64,000 nucleotides of DNA from Paracoccaceae bacterium (GTDB lineage Bacteria; Pseudomonadota; Alphaproteobacteria; Rhodobacterales; Rhodobacteraceae), in NCBI GenBank assembly GCA_028874915.1, contig JAPPHA010000071.1:1-64000 (forward strand). The letters are read 5' to 3'. Within the stretch, counting starts at the first letter, position 1. Each line of letters starts with the position of its first letter. The notes beneath the pieces were generated by a model. That model saw only the letters and a program-made list of their open reading frames with translations. It had not been told where the DNA came from and made no database searches. The position numbers were made by a program, and so were the translations under genes. Shown in pieces: positions 19,241 through 29,960 of this stretch.

Positions 19241-20638
19241 CTACCGGGCAAAGCGGTCAAGGATCCGAACCCAAGACCGCGTTCCGTGCACATAGCTCGA
19301 CAGATCGTATTTCTCGTTGGGCGCATGAACTCGGTTATCGAAGCGCGCGAAGCCCACCAGCAAAGGATCGAGCCCGAGCCGATTGCGAAACTCTGCAAGG
19401 ATCGCGATCGAACCGCCGGTTCCGGCAATCGCTGCCTTGCCCCATTCGTCACGAAGCGCATCCAACGCCTTGTGCAACATCGGGCTGTCTACCGGCATCG
19501 CGACCGGGGAGGCGCGGCCCAGGGCTTTGAACTCCACACGGCAATCGGGCGGCAGTTGGGAGCGGATGTGATCCCGCAGTGCCGTACGGACGGTTTCAGG
19601 GTCCTGGTCGGGAACCAGGCGAAAGCTGACCTTTGAGTGGGCCTTGCCGGGGATCACCGACTTGAACCCCTCGCCGCCGTAGCCACCCCAAATGCCGTGA
19701 ACCTCGAAACACGGCCTGGACCAGCACTGTTCCAGAACCGAACGGTCAGTCTCGCCTGCGGGCGCCGACAGGCCGACGCCGCCCAGAAACTCCGAGTCGT
19801 CGAACGGCAGCATGGTCCAGCTGGCCCGGACCTCCTCGGTCAGCTCGCGCACGTCGTCGTAGAAGCCTGCTACGGCCACCGAGCCATCGGGCGCGCGGCA
19901 GCTTGCCAACACATCCGCCATGACCTGCAACGCATTGTGCGCGGCACCGCCAAAAATTCCGGCGTGCAGGTCGCGATTGGCTGCGGTGATCGTGAACTCT
20001 TCCGCCATCAGCCCGCGCATCATCGTGGTTATCGCCGGCGTGTCGTGGTCCCACATGTCGGTGTCACAGACGACGGCCACGTCGGCGCGCAACTCGTCCG
20101 CCGTTGCTTCCAGGAAGGGCCCCAACGAAGGGCTGGCGATTTCTTCCTCGCCTTCCAGCAACACAGTCACTCGACATGGTAGCGTGCCAGTGGCGGACTT
20201 CCAGGCGCGGCAAGCCTCGATAAAGGTCATGAAGGCACCCTTGTCGTCGGAGGCACCTCGCCCGGTGATCCAAGTCTCGCCATCTGGCTGCTTTACAAGC
20301 GCGGGTACAAACGGGTCGGCGTCCCACAAGTCCAACGGATCGGTGGGCTGCACGTCGTAGTGGCCATAAAAAAGAACATGTGGGGCGCCGTCAGGCGCGC
20401 TGGTGTCATGGCCCACAACCATCGGATGGCCCCGGGTGTCGCGAACCGAGGCATCGAAACCCATTGACGACAGGTCCGCCGCCAGCCAGTTCGCTGCCCG
20501 CCGCACATCGGGTACGTGGGCGGTTTCGGCCGAGATCGAAGGGATCGCGACGAGCTCCAGCAATCGGGCGAGGCCGGCGTCGAGGCCGGCGGCTGCTGCC
20601 GCGAGCGCGGCGTCCAGGTGGGGTGTTGCGTCACTCAT
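19241..20638 (-). CDS. M20-family metallopeptidase (dipeptidase-like)
   Basis: A 465-residue di-zinc M20/M25/M40 exopeptidase. Metal and catalytic residues: FYGHYDVQPTD (His, Asp), GRGASDDKGAF (bridging Asp), LEGEEEIAS (catalytic Glu pair), CDTDMWD (Asp), and the final His in NRVHAPNEKYDL. The dimerisation domain lies between. It would cleave a dipeptide or N-acyl amino acid in the cytoplasm. ATG 20638 follows GGAAGGGA. As the last gene of an ABC importer operon, it probably processes what the importer brings in. Confidence 0.92.
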   Translation of the reverse strand: MSDATPHLDAALAAAAAGLDAGLARLLELVAIPSISAETAHVPDVRRAANWLAADLSSMGFDASVRDTRGHPMVVGHDTSAPDGAPHVLFYGHYDVQPTDPLDLWDADPFVPALVKQPDGETWITGRGASDDKGAFMTFIEACRAWKSATGTLPCRVTVLLEGEEEIASPSLGPFLEATADELRADVAVVCDTDMWDHDTPAITTMMRGLMAEEFTITAANRDLHAGIFGGAAHNALQVMADVLASCRAPDGSVAVAGFYDDVRELTEEVRASWTMLPFDDSEFLGGVGLSAPAGETDRSVLEQCWSRPCFEVHGIWGGYGGEGFKSVIPGKAHSKVSFRLVPDQDPETVRTALRDHIRSQLPPDCRVEFKALGRASPVAMPVDSPMLHKALDALRDEWGKAAIAGTGGSIAILAEFRNRLGLDPLLVGFARFDNRVHAPNEKYDLSSYVHGTRSWVRILDRFAR

Positions 20639-21001
20639 CGTGTATTTCCCTTCCAATGTCGTTCAGCGGCGTCGAGGGCGAGGGCACCTCGGCCTCGAAG
20701 TCATTCATGTCGGCGACGGTTGTGATGCTTGCGCGGATCGATTTCCAGGTGGCCAGCGCCGTGCCTGTGCGCACGATCTCAGGCGCGCCGAACTGTCGTT
20801 CCATCGGCAAAACGTAGCAGATCAGGCAGCCGTCCACGTCCCCACACAGACCGCGCATCAAGGTGTTACGCATTTGGTGGTGCGGGTTGACCATGTCGGG
20901 CATCACGAATTCGCCGAGGACCCGACGTGCGGCGCGCGCCGGATCGGCATACCGGGGGTGCAGTTCAGAGTCTTGGCGCTGCGAATTGTCAGATCCGTCA
21001 T
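20631..21001 (-). pseudogene. unassigned gene between ABC ATPase and M20 peptidase, probably frameshifted
   Basis: An ATG at 21001 overlaps the ATPase stop (ATGA) and starts MTDLTIRSAKTLNCTPG, but that frame closes after 32 codons. Another frame, open through ELHPRYADPARAARRVLGEF, then MPDMVNPHHQMRNTLMRGL and APEIVRTGTALATWKSIRAS, runs to a TGA at 20631, overlapping the M20 start by 8 bases. The operon position and overlaps argue for a real gene that has suffered an indel; alternatively a 90-residue protein may start at 20903. I do not recognise the family. Confidence 0.45.
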
Positions 21002-22062
21002 GAGGCCGTTTCGTGGACGAGAATACTGCATTGCTCGGGCTCCGGAACCAGGCGTACGATCTCTCCACCGTCCCTCGGCTGACCAAGCGGGCCGGAAGCG
21101 ACGAGTTGGCCCGCGGGCGTCTCGGTCTTGTAGTTGTACGCACGGCCCACATAGGTGCGAAGGCCCAAGCGTGCCGGGATGCCATGATCGCCGTGTGACA
21201 CGCGCAGCCCGTCCGGGCGCGTGGCCAGAATGAATCGGTCGGGGATCGGGCCGAAGTCGTCTTCAGACAGCGTCATGACGATGCCGCCCTCGCCCTCGGC
21301 AGTGATACGGCCGGCATCACGAGCGGTGACGATCAGATGGATCAGGTTCTCGAATCCCACAAAACGGGCGACGAAGGCGTTGGCAGGTCGGCTGTAAAGC
21401 GTCTCAGGGCGGTCGAACTGACGGATGCGGCCGGCCTCCATGATCGCCACGCGATCTGAGATCGAGAATGCCTCCTCCTGGTCGTGGGTAACGAAGATCG
21501 CCGTCGTCCTATTGGCGCGCTGCAACTCGCGGATCTCGACGCGCATTTCGACGCGCAGCTTGGCGTCGAGATTCGACAACGGTTCGTCGAACATCAGAAG
21601 CGCCGGTTCAATCACCAGAGCGCGCGCCAGGGCGACCCGCTGCCGCTGACCGCCCGACAGGGCGCCCGGCAGTCGTCCGGACAAGGCGGACAGGCCAACG
21701 CGGTCCAGCATCTCGCCTGCCCTGCGCCCCCGCTCGGCCCCGCTAAGCCCTCGCTGTTTCAGTCCGAATGCCACGTTGTCGCGCACTGTCAGGTGCGGGA
21801 ACAGCGCATAGTTCTGGAACACCAGACCGATGTTGCGCTTGTGCGCCAACAGGCGGGTCAGATCAATCTCGCCCAGGTGGATCGTGCCCGCCGTGGGCTG
21901 CAGGAATCCTGCCACGAGGCGCAGGGTCGTGGTCTTTCCGCATCCCGAGGCACCCAAGAGCGTCACCAGCTCCCCCGCGCCAACGTCAAGCGACAGATCG
22001 TCAAGGACCTTGGTGGCGCCGTAATGCGCGGTGAGGTTTCGAAGGGTCAGTGGCCTGGTCAT
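20998..22062 (-). CDS. ABC transporter ATP-binding protein, PotA type
   Basis: A 354-residue ATPase of the spermidine/putrescine/iron (PotA/FbpC) group. Walker A is GASGCGKTT, the signature LSGGQRQR, Walker B LLMFDEPLSNLD and the H-loop VTHDQEEA. A C-terminal TOBE domain occupies roughly residues 280-350. It drives the import system formed with the two permeases and the binding protein upstream. Its start overlaps the stop of the permease gene by 4 bases (ATGA). Confidence 0.95.
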   Translation of the reverse strand: MTRPLTLRNLTAHYGATKVLDDLSLDVGAGELVTLLGASGCGKTTTLRLVAGFLQPTAGTIHLGEIDLTRLLAHKRNIGLVFQNYALFPHLTVRDNVAFGLKQRGLSGAERGRRAGEMLDRVGLSALSGRLPGALSGGQRQRVALARALVIEPALLMFDEPLSNLDAKLRVEMRVEIRELQRANRTTAIFVTHDQEEAFSISDRVAIMEAGRIRQFDRPETLYSRPANAFVARFVGFENLIHLIVTARDAGRITAEGEGGIVMTLSEDDFGPIPDRFILATRPDGLRVSHGDHGIPARLGLRTYVGRAYNYKTETPAGQLVASGPLGQPRDGGEIVRLVPEPEQCSILVHETAS

Positions 22063-22847
22063 TTGGTGAGGAACGTCAGGCCCAGAGTGCGCTCGACCCC
22101 CGCCATGACAATGACCGTCAGCACCATCAGCAGGACCGAGACCGACGCAATCACGGGGTCAAAGAATTGTTCTACATGGGCGAGAATCTGGATCGGCAGG
22201 GTGGAAATCCCCGGCCCGGTCAGGAACAACGCCACCGACACATCGTTGATCGAAGTGATGAAAGCCAGAAAGATGGCCGCGAAGACACCCGCCTTAACAT
22301 TGGGCAGGACAATCGTGAAAAAAGTCTTGATTGGGGGGCAGCCAAGGCTGACGGCCGCCTCTTCGATTGTGAAGTCGAACGAGGCGAGAGAGGCCGAGAT
22401 CACCCGCACCGCATAGGGCAGGACCAGCAACGTGTGGCCGACGATCAGGGTCGAGACCACCGGCAGCCCCGCGCCCACCTGGATCGAGCGCAACAGCGAG
22501 AATCCCAGTACGATTTCGGGGATAAGCACCGGCAGGACGAACAGCGTTGACAGCCAGCCGGGCAGCTGCACCCGGTATCGGTTCAGCGCGTAGGCGGCCG
22601 GAATGCCGATCAAAAGTGCGCAGCCCGTCGAAATGGCTGCGACCTGAAAGCTCGTCACCATGGTGCGGCGGAATGCCGACATCTCGAAAATACGCTCGAA
22701 CCAGTGCAGCGTCAGCCCCTGAGGTGGAAAGGTCAGATAGCCCGTATCCGACAAAGCGGCACCGATCACGATAACCAGTGGCCCCATCAAGAAAAAATAG
22801 ACGAGGATCGCAAATGCGATAAGCGCGGGATGAAGTCGACGCGTCAT
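22059..22847 (-). CDS. ABC transporter permease, PotC type
   Basis: A 262-residue inner-membrane protein with six predicted helices, starting with FAILVYFFLMGPLVIVIGAA. The cytoplasmic coupling motif is EEAAVSLGCPPIKTFFTIVLP (E-A-A-x3-G form). It forms the channel with the other permease. Start and stop overlap its neighbours by 4 bases on both sides, a tightly coupled operon. Confidence 0.94.
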   Translation of the reverse strand: MTRRLHPALIAFAILVYFFLMGPLVIVIGAALSDTGYLTFPPQGLTLHWFERIFEMSAFRRTMVTSFQVAAISTGCALLIGIPAAYALNRYRVQLPGWLSTLFVLPVLIPEIVLGFSLLRSIQVGAGLPVVSTLIVGHTLLVLPYAVRVISASLASFDFTIEEAAVSLGCPPIKTFFTIVLPNVKAGVFAAIFLAFITSINDVSVALFLTGPGISTLPIQILAHVEQFFDPVIASVSVLLMVLTVIVMAGVERTLGLTFLTK

Positions 22848-23659
22848 GTGGTCATCGGGTTCAGGCGTTTGGCAATTCCCGTCATGCCGATCACCACGGC
22901 CAGTGTCACCGCGACCATAATCGCCGAGACCGTCGTCGCGCCATCCCAGTCAAAGGCGACCATGGCGCGCTGGTAAAGGAACGTGCCCATCATCATCTGT
23001 TGATCGCCGCCCAGAAGCTGTGGCGTGGCATATGAGTTGAACGAACCCGTGAACACCAGGACCGCGCCGACAATGAGGCCGGGCACCGCGAGCGGAAAGA
23101 TCACTTGCCGGAAGGTCTGGGCCGGCGTGGCGCCAAGGGACTGCGCGGCCTCGATCATGTCGTCGGGAATGTTCTCCAGCACGCCCACGATGGTCAGGAT
23201 CATTAGCGGGACGAACAGGTAGACCATTGCGGCGATGACCGAACCCTGGGTAAAGACCATGGTGAAAGGCGCGCCCTTAACGCCGATCCAGACCAGGAAG
23301 TCGTTCAGGATCCCGTTACGTCCCAGGATGATGAGCCAGGCAAATGACCGGACCACCACGCCGGTCAGCAACGGGAATACTGCCAGGATGATCAGGATCC
23401 ACCTCCATCGCGGAGGGGTGCGGCTGATGGCGTAGGCTGTGAAAAAGCCGATCACCAGAGACAAGGCTGTTGTGATCAGCGAGATCTCCAGCGTCCGCCA
23501 CAAGACGGTGCGGCGGAAACCACTTGCCAGAAAGGCGGCGTAAAGGTCAAACGGTCCGCCGCCCGCAAGGAATGTCGCGGCGATAGTGGCCGACACCGGA
23601 AGCACAAGGCACAGAACAACCAGCGCCGTCGCCGGCGCCGCCATCGTCCATCCCTTCAA
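22844..23659 (-). CDS. ABC transporter permease, PotB type
   Basis: A 271-residue inner-membrane permease, the first of the pair. The N-terminal helix MAAPATALVVLCLVLPVSA, central helices and the coupling loop EAAQSLGATPAQTFRQVIFP (EAA motif) are visible. It follows the binding protein gene with a 64-base gap and overlaps the second permease by 4 bases. Confidence 0.94.
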   Translation of the reverse strand: MKGWTMAAPATALVVLCLVLPVSATIAATFLAGGGPFDLYAAFLASGFRRTVLWRTLEISLITTALSLVIGFFTAYAISRTPPRWRWILIILAVFPLLTGVVVRSFAWLIILGRNGILNDFLVWIGVKGAPFTMVFTQGSVIAAMVYLFVPLMILTIVGVLENIPDDMIEAAQSLGATPAQTFRQVIFPLAVPGLIVGAVLVFTGSFNSYATPQLLGGDQQMMMGTFLYQRAMVAFDWDGATTVSAIMVAVTLAVVIGMTGIAKRLNPMTT

Positions 23660-23723
23660 TCTGTGAAAAATGAACCGCTTTCCGGATGTCGGCGGGGGCG
23701 CAGCAAAGCGCCCCCGAATTGGT

Positions 23724-24752
23724 TCAGTTGCCGAAGACCTCGTTCCAACGCTCGATCCACTCGGGCTTGGCGGCGTTCATCTTGGCATTGTCCATGCGCT
23801 TCAGCCCGTTGACCATCTCAGCCCCGTAGGTCCAAAGCTTCGCTGCCGCAGGCGTCAGCATGACCGAGGTCTGGACCGGCGCGTCGACGCCGTTCTCTCC
23901 CAGGGTCTTCTGCAACTCGGGATTGAGGACGAAGTTGATGAACTCATGCGCCCGTTCGACGTTCGCTGCGCCGGTCGGGATGTTGATCGTGTTCATCGTG
24001 GCGATGTCGCCATCCTCCAGTTCCGCCCAGACGACCGTCGGCACGGCCTCCTGCAGGCGGCCGAGCGCGAAGTCCTGCGCGAGGCTCACGCTGATCTCGC
24101 CCGTCGAGAAGAGGTTAATCATCTCCGACCCAGTGTTGTAGTTCTTCAAAACGTTGGGTTTCAACATTTCGATCTCGGCAAAGGCCGCGTCGGGATCTTC
24201 GTAGGCATTCACCCCGGCCTTGTCGCCAGCCAGCACCACAACCATCGGCCCGGCGGTTGTGGTGATGCCGGGAAGGGAAATCTTGCCGGCAAGGTCCTCG
24301 CGCCACAGATCGGACCACGATGTGATCGGCTCGCTAACTTGAGCGGAGTCATAGACAATGCCGACCCGACCCAATGTATAGGCGGGGCCATAGTCGCCCA
24401 TCGGCGCCTCGGCCATCTCGTAGACACCGTCGAGATTCGGCAGTTTCGAGCGGTCGACCGTCTGAAACAGCCCCATGTCGATCCCGAGTTGAGCGAAGCT
24501 GTCTGGCAGGTAAATCAGATCGACCCCTTTGCCGCCCCGGATCTCGATCTTGCTAAGCCGGTCGGCGCTGTTGCCGGTCTCGAAGATGATTTCGCAACTG
24601 CACATCTCCTGGAACGGCTGGACAATATACTCGTTCAGCTTGTCTCCGTTGAAGCCCCACCATGAGACGACGAGTGTCTCGGCCTGTACGGACGCAGGCA
24701 ACACCGCGAGCGTCAGCGCCGCAGCGATAGATTGTGTTCGTCTTGTCATCAT
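23724..24752 (-). CDS. extracellular solute-binding protein of the PotD/family 1 type
   Basis: A 342-residue periplasmic protein with a signal peptide (MMTRRTQSIAAALTLAVLPA, cleavage after SVQA). The mature start ETLVVSWWGFNGD and the segment GRVGIVYDSAQVSEPITSW are typical of polyamine-like or general organic solute binding proteins. It delivers the ligand to the permeases encoded downstream. The nearby M20 peptidase suggests a peptide or N-acyl compound; polyamine or another small cation is the alternative. ATG 24752 follows GGGAG; it heads the operon. Confidence 0.92.
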   Translation of the reverse strand: MMTRRTQSIAAALTLAVLPASVQAETLVVSWWGFNGDKLNEYIVQPFQEMCSCEIIFETGNSADRLSKIEIRGGKGVDLIYLPDSFAQLGIDMGLFQTVDRSKLPNLDGVYEMAEAPMGDYGPAYTLGRVGIVYDSAQVSEPITSWSDLWREDLAGKISLPGITTTAGPMVVVLAGDKAGVNAYEDPDAAFAEIEMLKPNVLKNYNTGSEMINLFSTGEISVSLAQDFALGRLQEAVPTVVWAELEDGDIATMNTINIPTGAANVERAHEFINFVLNPELQKTLGENGVDAPVQTSVMLTPAAAKLWTYGAEMVNGLKRMDNAKMNAAKPEWIERWNEVFGN

Positions 24753-25051
24753 TGAACTGGCTCCCAGTTGGCGACATTGTTGTCGAGGCGTTTGCGGCCC
24801 CACGATGTCCTTTACGCAGTTGAAAGTCTAGCGCATAGCTTGGATTCTGCAAGCGAGCCCGGCCGCGTTTTCGATACCAGAAAGCTGGAAAATTTGTTGG
24901 GTTCTTGTGCGTTCATTTGCGCGGGAATCGGCAATGTCGGCGTTGTCCTGCTGTCGGCAAATGCTTGACGTTCGCGAGCATGTCCTTCCGTCGGACGTCT
25001 GGATATGAAAATTCTGATCGTTACAGCCATGACCCGCATATGTTCAGAGTT
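24753..25051. other. leader region of the ABC importer operon
   Basis: About 300 bases upstream of the minus-strand importer operon. It should contain its promoter, but no box stands out. No gene is seen. Confidence 0.4.
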
Positions 25052-25450
25052 GACGGGACGACATCTTCTGGATCGTTTCACCGGTGTTGGCACAACCAAA
25101 TTTTCACGACTCTTGCACTGATCCTGTACAGGCACAGCATCTTCCCTCGCCGGGATTTGTGACGAACTACATTGCTTCCACGCCGTACCGCGTGGCAAAT
25201 TTCTTGCAGCCGAGATGCGGAACCGCGGGAACCCGGACATTCGCGGAACCCAATGAAAGTCGGGTGCCTGCAGGGAGGCTTTCCTTACTGAGGTCCAGAT
25301 CGACGAAGAGTCGATCGCCGGCAAACGCCCATCGGTCATCGGACCGCGCGACCAGTGCAATGGCCGGCGCGTTTATCAGACTCAACTGCATTTCCGGATA
25401 GGCGGACCCGTCACCCGTCCGTGGAAGACTCCCAAACGCCTTCTCGCCAG
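25052..25450 (-). pseudogene. decayed tandem copy of the MOSC gene
   Basis: The minus-strand DNA parallels the 3' two thirds of the intact MOSC gene upstream. One frame still reads NAPAIALVARSDDRWAFAGD then LFVDLDLSKESLPAGTRLSL and HLGCKKFATRYGVEAM, then meets TAG where the intact copy reads on into FVNSRRGKTLCLRG. Beyond that stop the similarity continues in another frame with indels. The N-terminal third is missing. It is a partial tandem duplication now inactive. Confidence 0.78.
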
Positions 25451-25625
25451 TTTCGAGATCCGGCCCTGTGACTCCTGAAGCCTGCGTCCCGTCCCCTGAT
25501 CCGGACGGTTCGTCGATGAATCTCGCCTGCCGTGATCACGTTTCGCCTGATTTTCCTGCATCAAGACTGCCCGTCGGGTGTCAAAAACAGCGGATCCAAT
25601 CGTTTCCGCCGTTTCCCGCCAAAAT

Positions 25626-26189
25626 TCAATGAGATGGCAACGACATCTTCCGGACCCTGTCACCGGTGCTGACACGACCGGGCTTCACGACTTTCGCGTT
25701 TATTCCACGCAGGCACAGCGTCTTTCCGCGCCGGGAGTTGACGAACTTCATTGCTTCTACCCCGAACCTGGAGACGAATTTCTTGCAACCAAGGTGTGGA
25801 ACCGCCGTAACCTCAACAATCGTCGAGCCCAGCGCGAGTCGGGTGCCTGCCGGGAGATTTTCTTTGCTGAGGTCCAGATCAACAAAAAGTTGATCACCGG
25901 CCAGCGCCCATCGGTCCTCGGTTTGTGCCACCAGTGCGATGACCCGTGCGTTCATCAGGTTCAGCTGCATTTCCGGGTGGGCAGAGCCGTCGTCCGTCCG
26001 TCCGCTCCCCCGAGAACGCCAGTTGTCACCTACAAGACCGTCCGAGAGAGACAGTTCACCCGTGTTCATCACCTCTCGTTCGCCGTCGCTTGGCCGTCGA
26101 ACGATCATTCTGACAATGCCACTGTCCTTGGGTGAGGCCAGGATCTTCGGCAGCCCGGCTTCGAGTTCGTCTGCATCCAGGAAATCCAT
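25626..26189 (-). CDS. MOSC-domain protein
   Basis: A 187-residue stand-alone MOSC (molybdenum cofactor sulfurase C-terminal) domain protein. Characteristic parts are GELSLSDGLVGDNW, a region ending in GSAHPEMQLNLMNARVIALV, LFVDLDLSKENLPAGTRL and the conserved-Cys motif HLGCKKFVSRFG. MOSC domains bind sulfur or molybdenum cofactor; this soluble single-domain type has no settled function. ATG 26189 (MDFLDADELEAGLPKIL) matches the family start; 26243 is possible. A partial, decayed copy follows it. Confidence 0.85.
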   Translation of the reverse strand: MDFLDADELEAGLPKILASPKDSGIVRMIVRRPSDGEREVMNTGELSLSDGLVGDNWRSRGSGRTDDGSAHPEMQLNLMNARVIALVAQTEDRWALAGDQLFVDLDLSKENLPAGTRLALGSTIVEVTAVPHLGCKKFVSRFGVEAMKFVNSRRGKTLCLRGINAKVVKPGRVSTGDRVRKMSLPSH

Positions 26190-26856
26190 GGTGGTGATCC
26201 TGCCCGTCAACAGTTTTCGATTCGCCCGCGTCACCGGCGACACGCGACCGGATGCATCGCTGCCGCGGTTCCGTCAAGCGGAAGGAACACTCGGGGGTTT
26301 CCGTGTTGTCGCCCGCCTTGCCTTGACACCCGAGAACCGTCGGAACTTTGGTTGTTGTCAATGCGAAACACGAACAGGTTTCACCGCGACCCGGGGCGGT
26401 GAAAGTCACTGACTACGCATTGGGAGTGAACTGATCGCAGGCCTCTCCGATGACCGCCCGGTGATCGCCGGCAAGGTCTTCGACCGTCCAACCTTGGCCG
26501 CGTGATCCAGGAAGACCAGGCCGGTCTGAATCTGACCCCTTCCCGCCATTTCAGCGATGGTCGCTGAATTGGCGAAATCAGGACTTTGTGAGAAACCGTT
26601 CCCGCCATGTATGCCTGTCGACGCCGTCCGGCAGGATTCGGCAGCACCAACCAACGAACGTCATTCTGAAGTCGGCGCGGCCCCCGGGCAGTCACGGACT
26701 CGGCGGGCAGCTTCTGTCTGGGAAAGGCTTGTGGATACAGTCGAAAGACGACTGCGGGGGGAATGGAACCTGGGGGCGGGGAATCGACGAGAGGCCAGCT
26801 ACCATTTGGTTGCCCGGCAACCGGCCTTTCGCCTTCCTGCTATCCTGGAACCGGCC
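26190..26856. other. intergenic region between recA and the MOSC gene
   Basis: A 667-base gap on the downstream side of recA. Open frames on both strands are present without any recognisable domain. It should include the recA terminator and a promoter for MOSC, but neither is clear. Confidence 0.4.
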
Positions 26857-27939
26857 TCAGCCGTTGACGGCCTGGTCTCTTTGCTCTTCGGCCGACTCGC
26901 CAACGGCGTTCTTCGAACCGAGTCCGTGGGCCTCACGGATTCCGACTTCAATTTCATCGGCTGTTTCGGGATGCTCCCTGAGGAACAGCTTGGCATTTTC
27001 ACGGCCCTGCCCGATCCGTTCCTCACCATAGGAATACCAGGACCCGGACTTCTCCACGACTCCGGTCTTGACGCCAAGATCAAGCAGTTCGCCGGTCCGT
27101 GAGATGCCCTCGCCATACATGATATCGAACTCGACCTGCTTGAAAGGCGGAGCCACCTTGTTCTTCACAACCTTGACCCGGGTCGTGTTGCCAACAACCT
27201 CGTCGCGGTTCTTGATGGCACCGATCCGCCGGATGTCGAGCCGGACCGAGGCGTAGAACTTGAGAGCGTTCCCGCCGGATGTGGTCTCGGGGGAGCCGAA
27301 CATGACGCCGATCTTCATCCGGATCTGGTTGATGAAAATGACCATGCAGTTCGACCTCGAGATCGATGCCGTCAGCTTGCGCATCGCCTGCGACATCAGT
27401 CGGGCCTGGGCGCCAACCTGGGTATCGCCCATGTCACCCTCAAGTTCGGCCCGCGGAGTCAGGGCGGCCACGGAATCCACGACGACCAGGGAAACAGCGC
27501 CGGACCGGACCAAGGTGTCGGTAATCTCAAGCGCCTGTTCACCGGCGTCCGGCTGCGAAATCAGCAGCTCGTCAAGATCGACACCCAGTTTCTGCGCATA
27601 GGCGGGGTCAAGGGCATGCTCGGCGTCGACAAAGGCGCAGACACCCCCCTTCTTTTGCTCTTCGGCAATCACATGCAGCGTCAGCGTGGTCTTGCCGGAA
27701 CTCTCGGGACCGTAGATCTCGACGACGCGGCCCTTCGGCAATCCGCCGATTCCAAGCGCGATATCGAGTCCGATCGAGCCGGTGGACGTCGAATCGAGTT
27801 CCATGATCGCACCCTCCTGTCCGAGGGTCATGATCGAGCCCTTGCCGAACTGCCGTTCGATCTGGCTGAGTGCGGAATCGAGGGCCTTCTGTCTGTCCAT
27901 CTGGCGTCTTTCGTTGAGGTTCAGCAGTTCTGCCGGCAT
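26857..27939 (-). CDS. recA: recombinase RecA
   Basis: Strand-exchange ATPase and SOS coprotease, 360 residues. It has Walker [10 protein letters not shown], Walker [11 protein letters not shown], the DNA-binding loops around [19 protein letters not shown] and [18 protein letters not shown]. The start at 27939 ([20 protein letters not shown]) is set by a perfect AAGGAGATCAGAC ribosome binding site; the frame is open much further upstream. LexA-type boxes lie about 70-115 bases upstream, so it should be DNA-damage inducible. Confidence 0.98.
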   Translation of the reverse strand: MPAELLNLNERRQMDRQKALDSALSQIERQFGKGSIMTLGQEGAIMELDSTSTGSIGLDIALGIGGLPKGRVVEIYGPESSGKTTLTLHVIAEEQKKGGVCAFVDAEHALDPAYAQKLGVDLDELLISQPDAGEQALEITDTLVRSGAVSLVVVDSVAALTPRAELEGDMGDTQVGAQARLMSQAMRKLTASISRSNCMVIFINQIRMKIGVMFGSPETTSGGNALKFYASVRLDIRRIGAIKNRDEVVGNTTRVKVVKNKVAPPFKQVEFDIMYGEGISRTGELLDLGVKTGVVEKSGSWYSYGEERIGQGRENAKLFLREHPETADEIEVGIREAHGLGSKNAVGESAEEQRDQAVNG

Positions 27940-28009
27940 GTCTGATCTCCTTATCCCATATGGCCCTGTGGGCAACAGTCCGGGGTGACGATTGGATCCT
28001 GTTAAAAGT

Positions 28010-28024
28010 GTTCCTGTTACGTTC
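28010..28024 (+). promoter_or_regulatory. LexA (SOS) box, perfect GTTC-N7-GTTC
   Basis: The plus strand reads GTTC CTGTTAC GTTC, an exact match to the alphaproteobacterial LexA consensus GTTC-N7-GTTC. It lies 71 bases upstream of the recA start, oriented opposite to recA. LexA binding here would repress recA until DNA damage. Confidence 0.75.
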
Positions 28025-28039
28025 CTGTCGACGGTATGG

Positions 28040-28054
28040 GCACAAAACAGGAAC
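28040..28054 (-). promoter_or_regulatory. second LexA-like box, one mismatch
   Basis: The minus strand reads GTTC CTGTTTT GTGC, one base off the GTTC-N7-GTTC consensus, in the recA orientation and preceded by TTGCAAT. It faces the perfect box 15 bases away, so two LexA dimers or an overlapping -35 region are possible. Confidence 0.55.
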
Positions 28055-28335
28055 ATTGCAAGGCCTTTTTTCCTGAACCCTGAATAGTCCCGGAATCCGG
28101 AGACCGACTGACAACGCCACCGCCGCCACTGTCGCAACCCGCTGCCGGACGGCCGATGTCTTGCCTCGCAAGTCACGGGCGCAAGACGCCGGAGCAGGAC
28201 GGCGCGGCACGGGTTTACCCGGTGGCGGATCGTCGGCACACGTGTCGAAGGCGAAGGCTCGTCACGACGACCCGCTCCGCGATCCGGTCACCCCGTGACT
28301 TTCGCGACTGAGCCGTCGCAGCGCGAGGGAGGTGG

Positions 28336-29943
<1,608 letters not shown>

Positions 29944-29960
29944 TCACAGGAATCCCTGGC

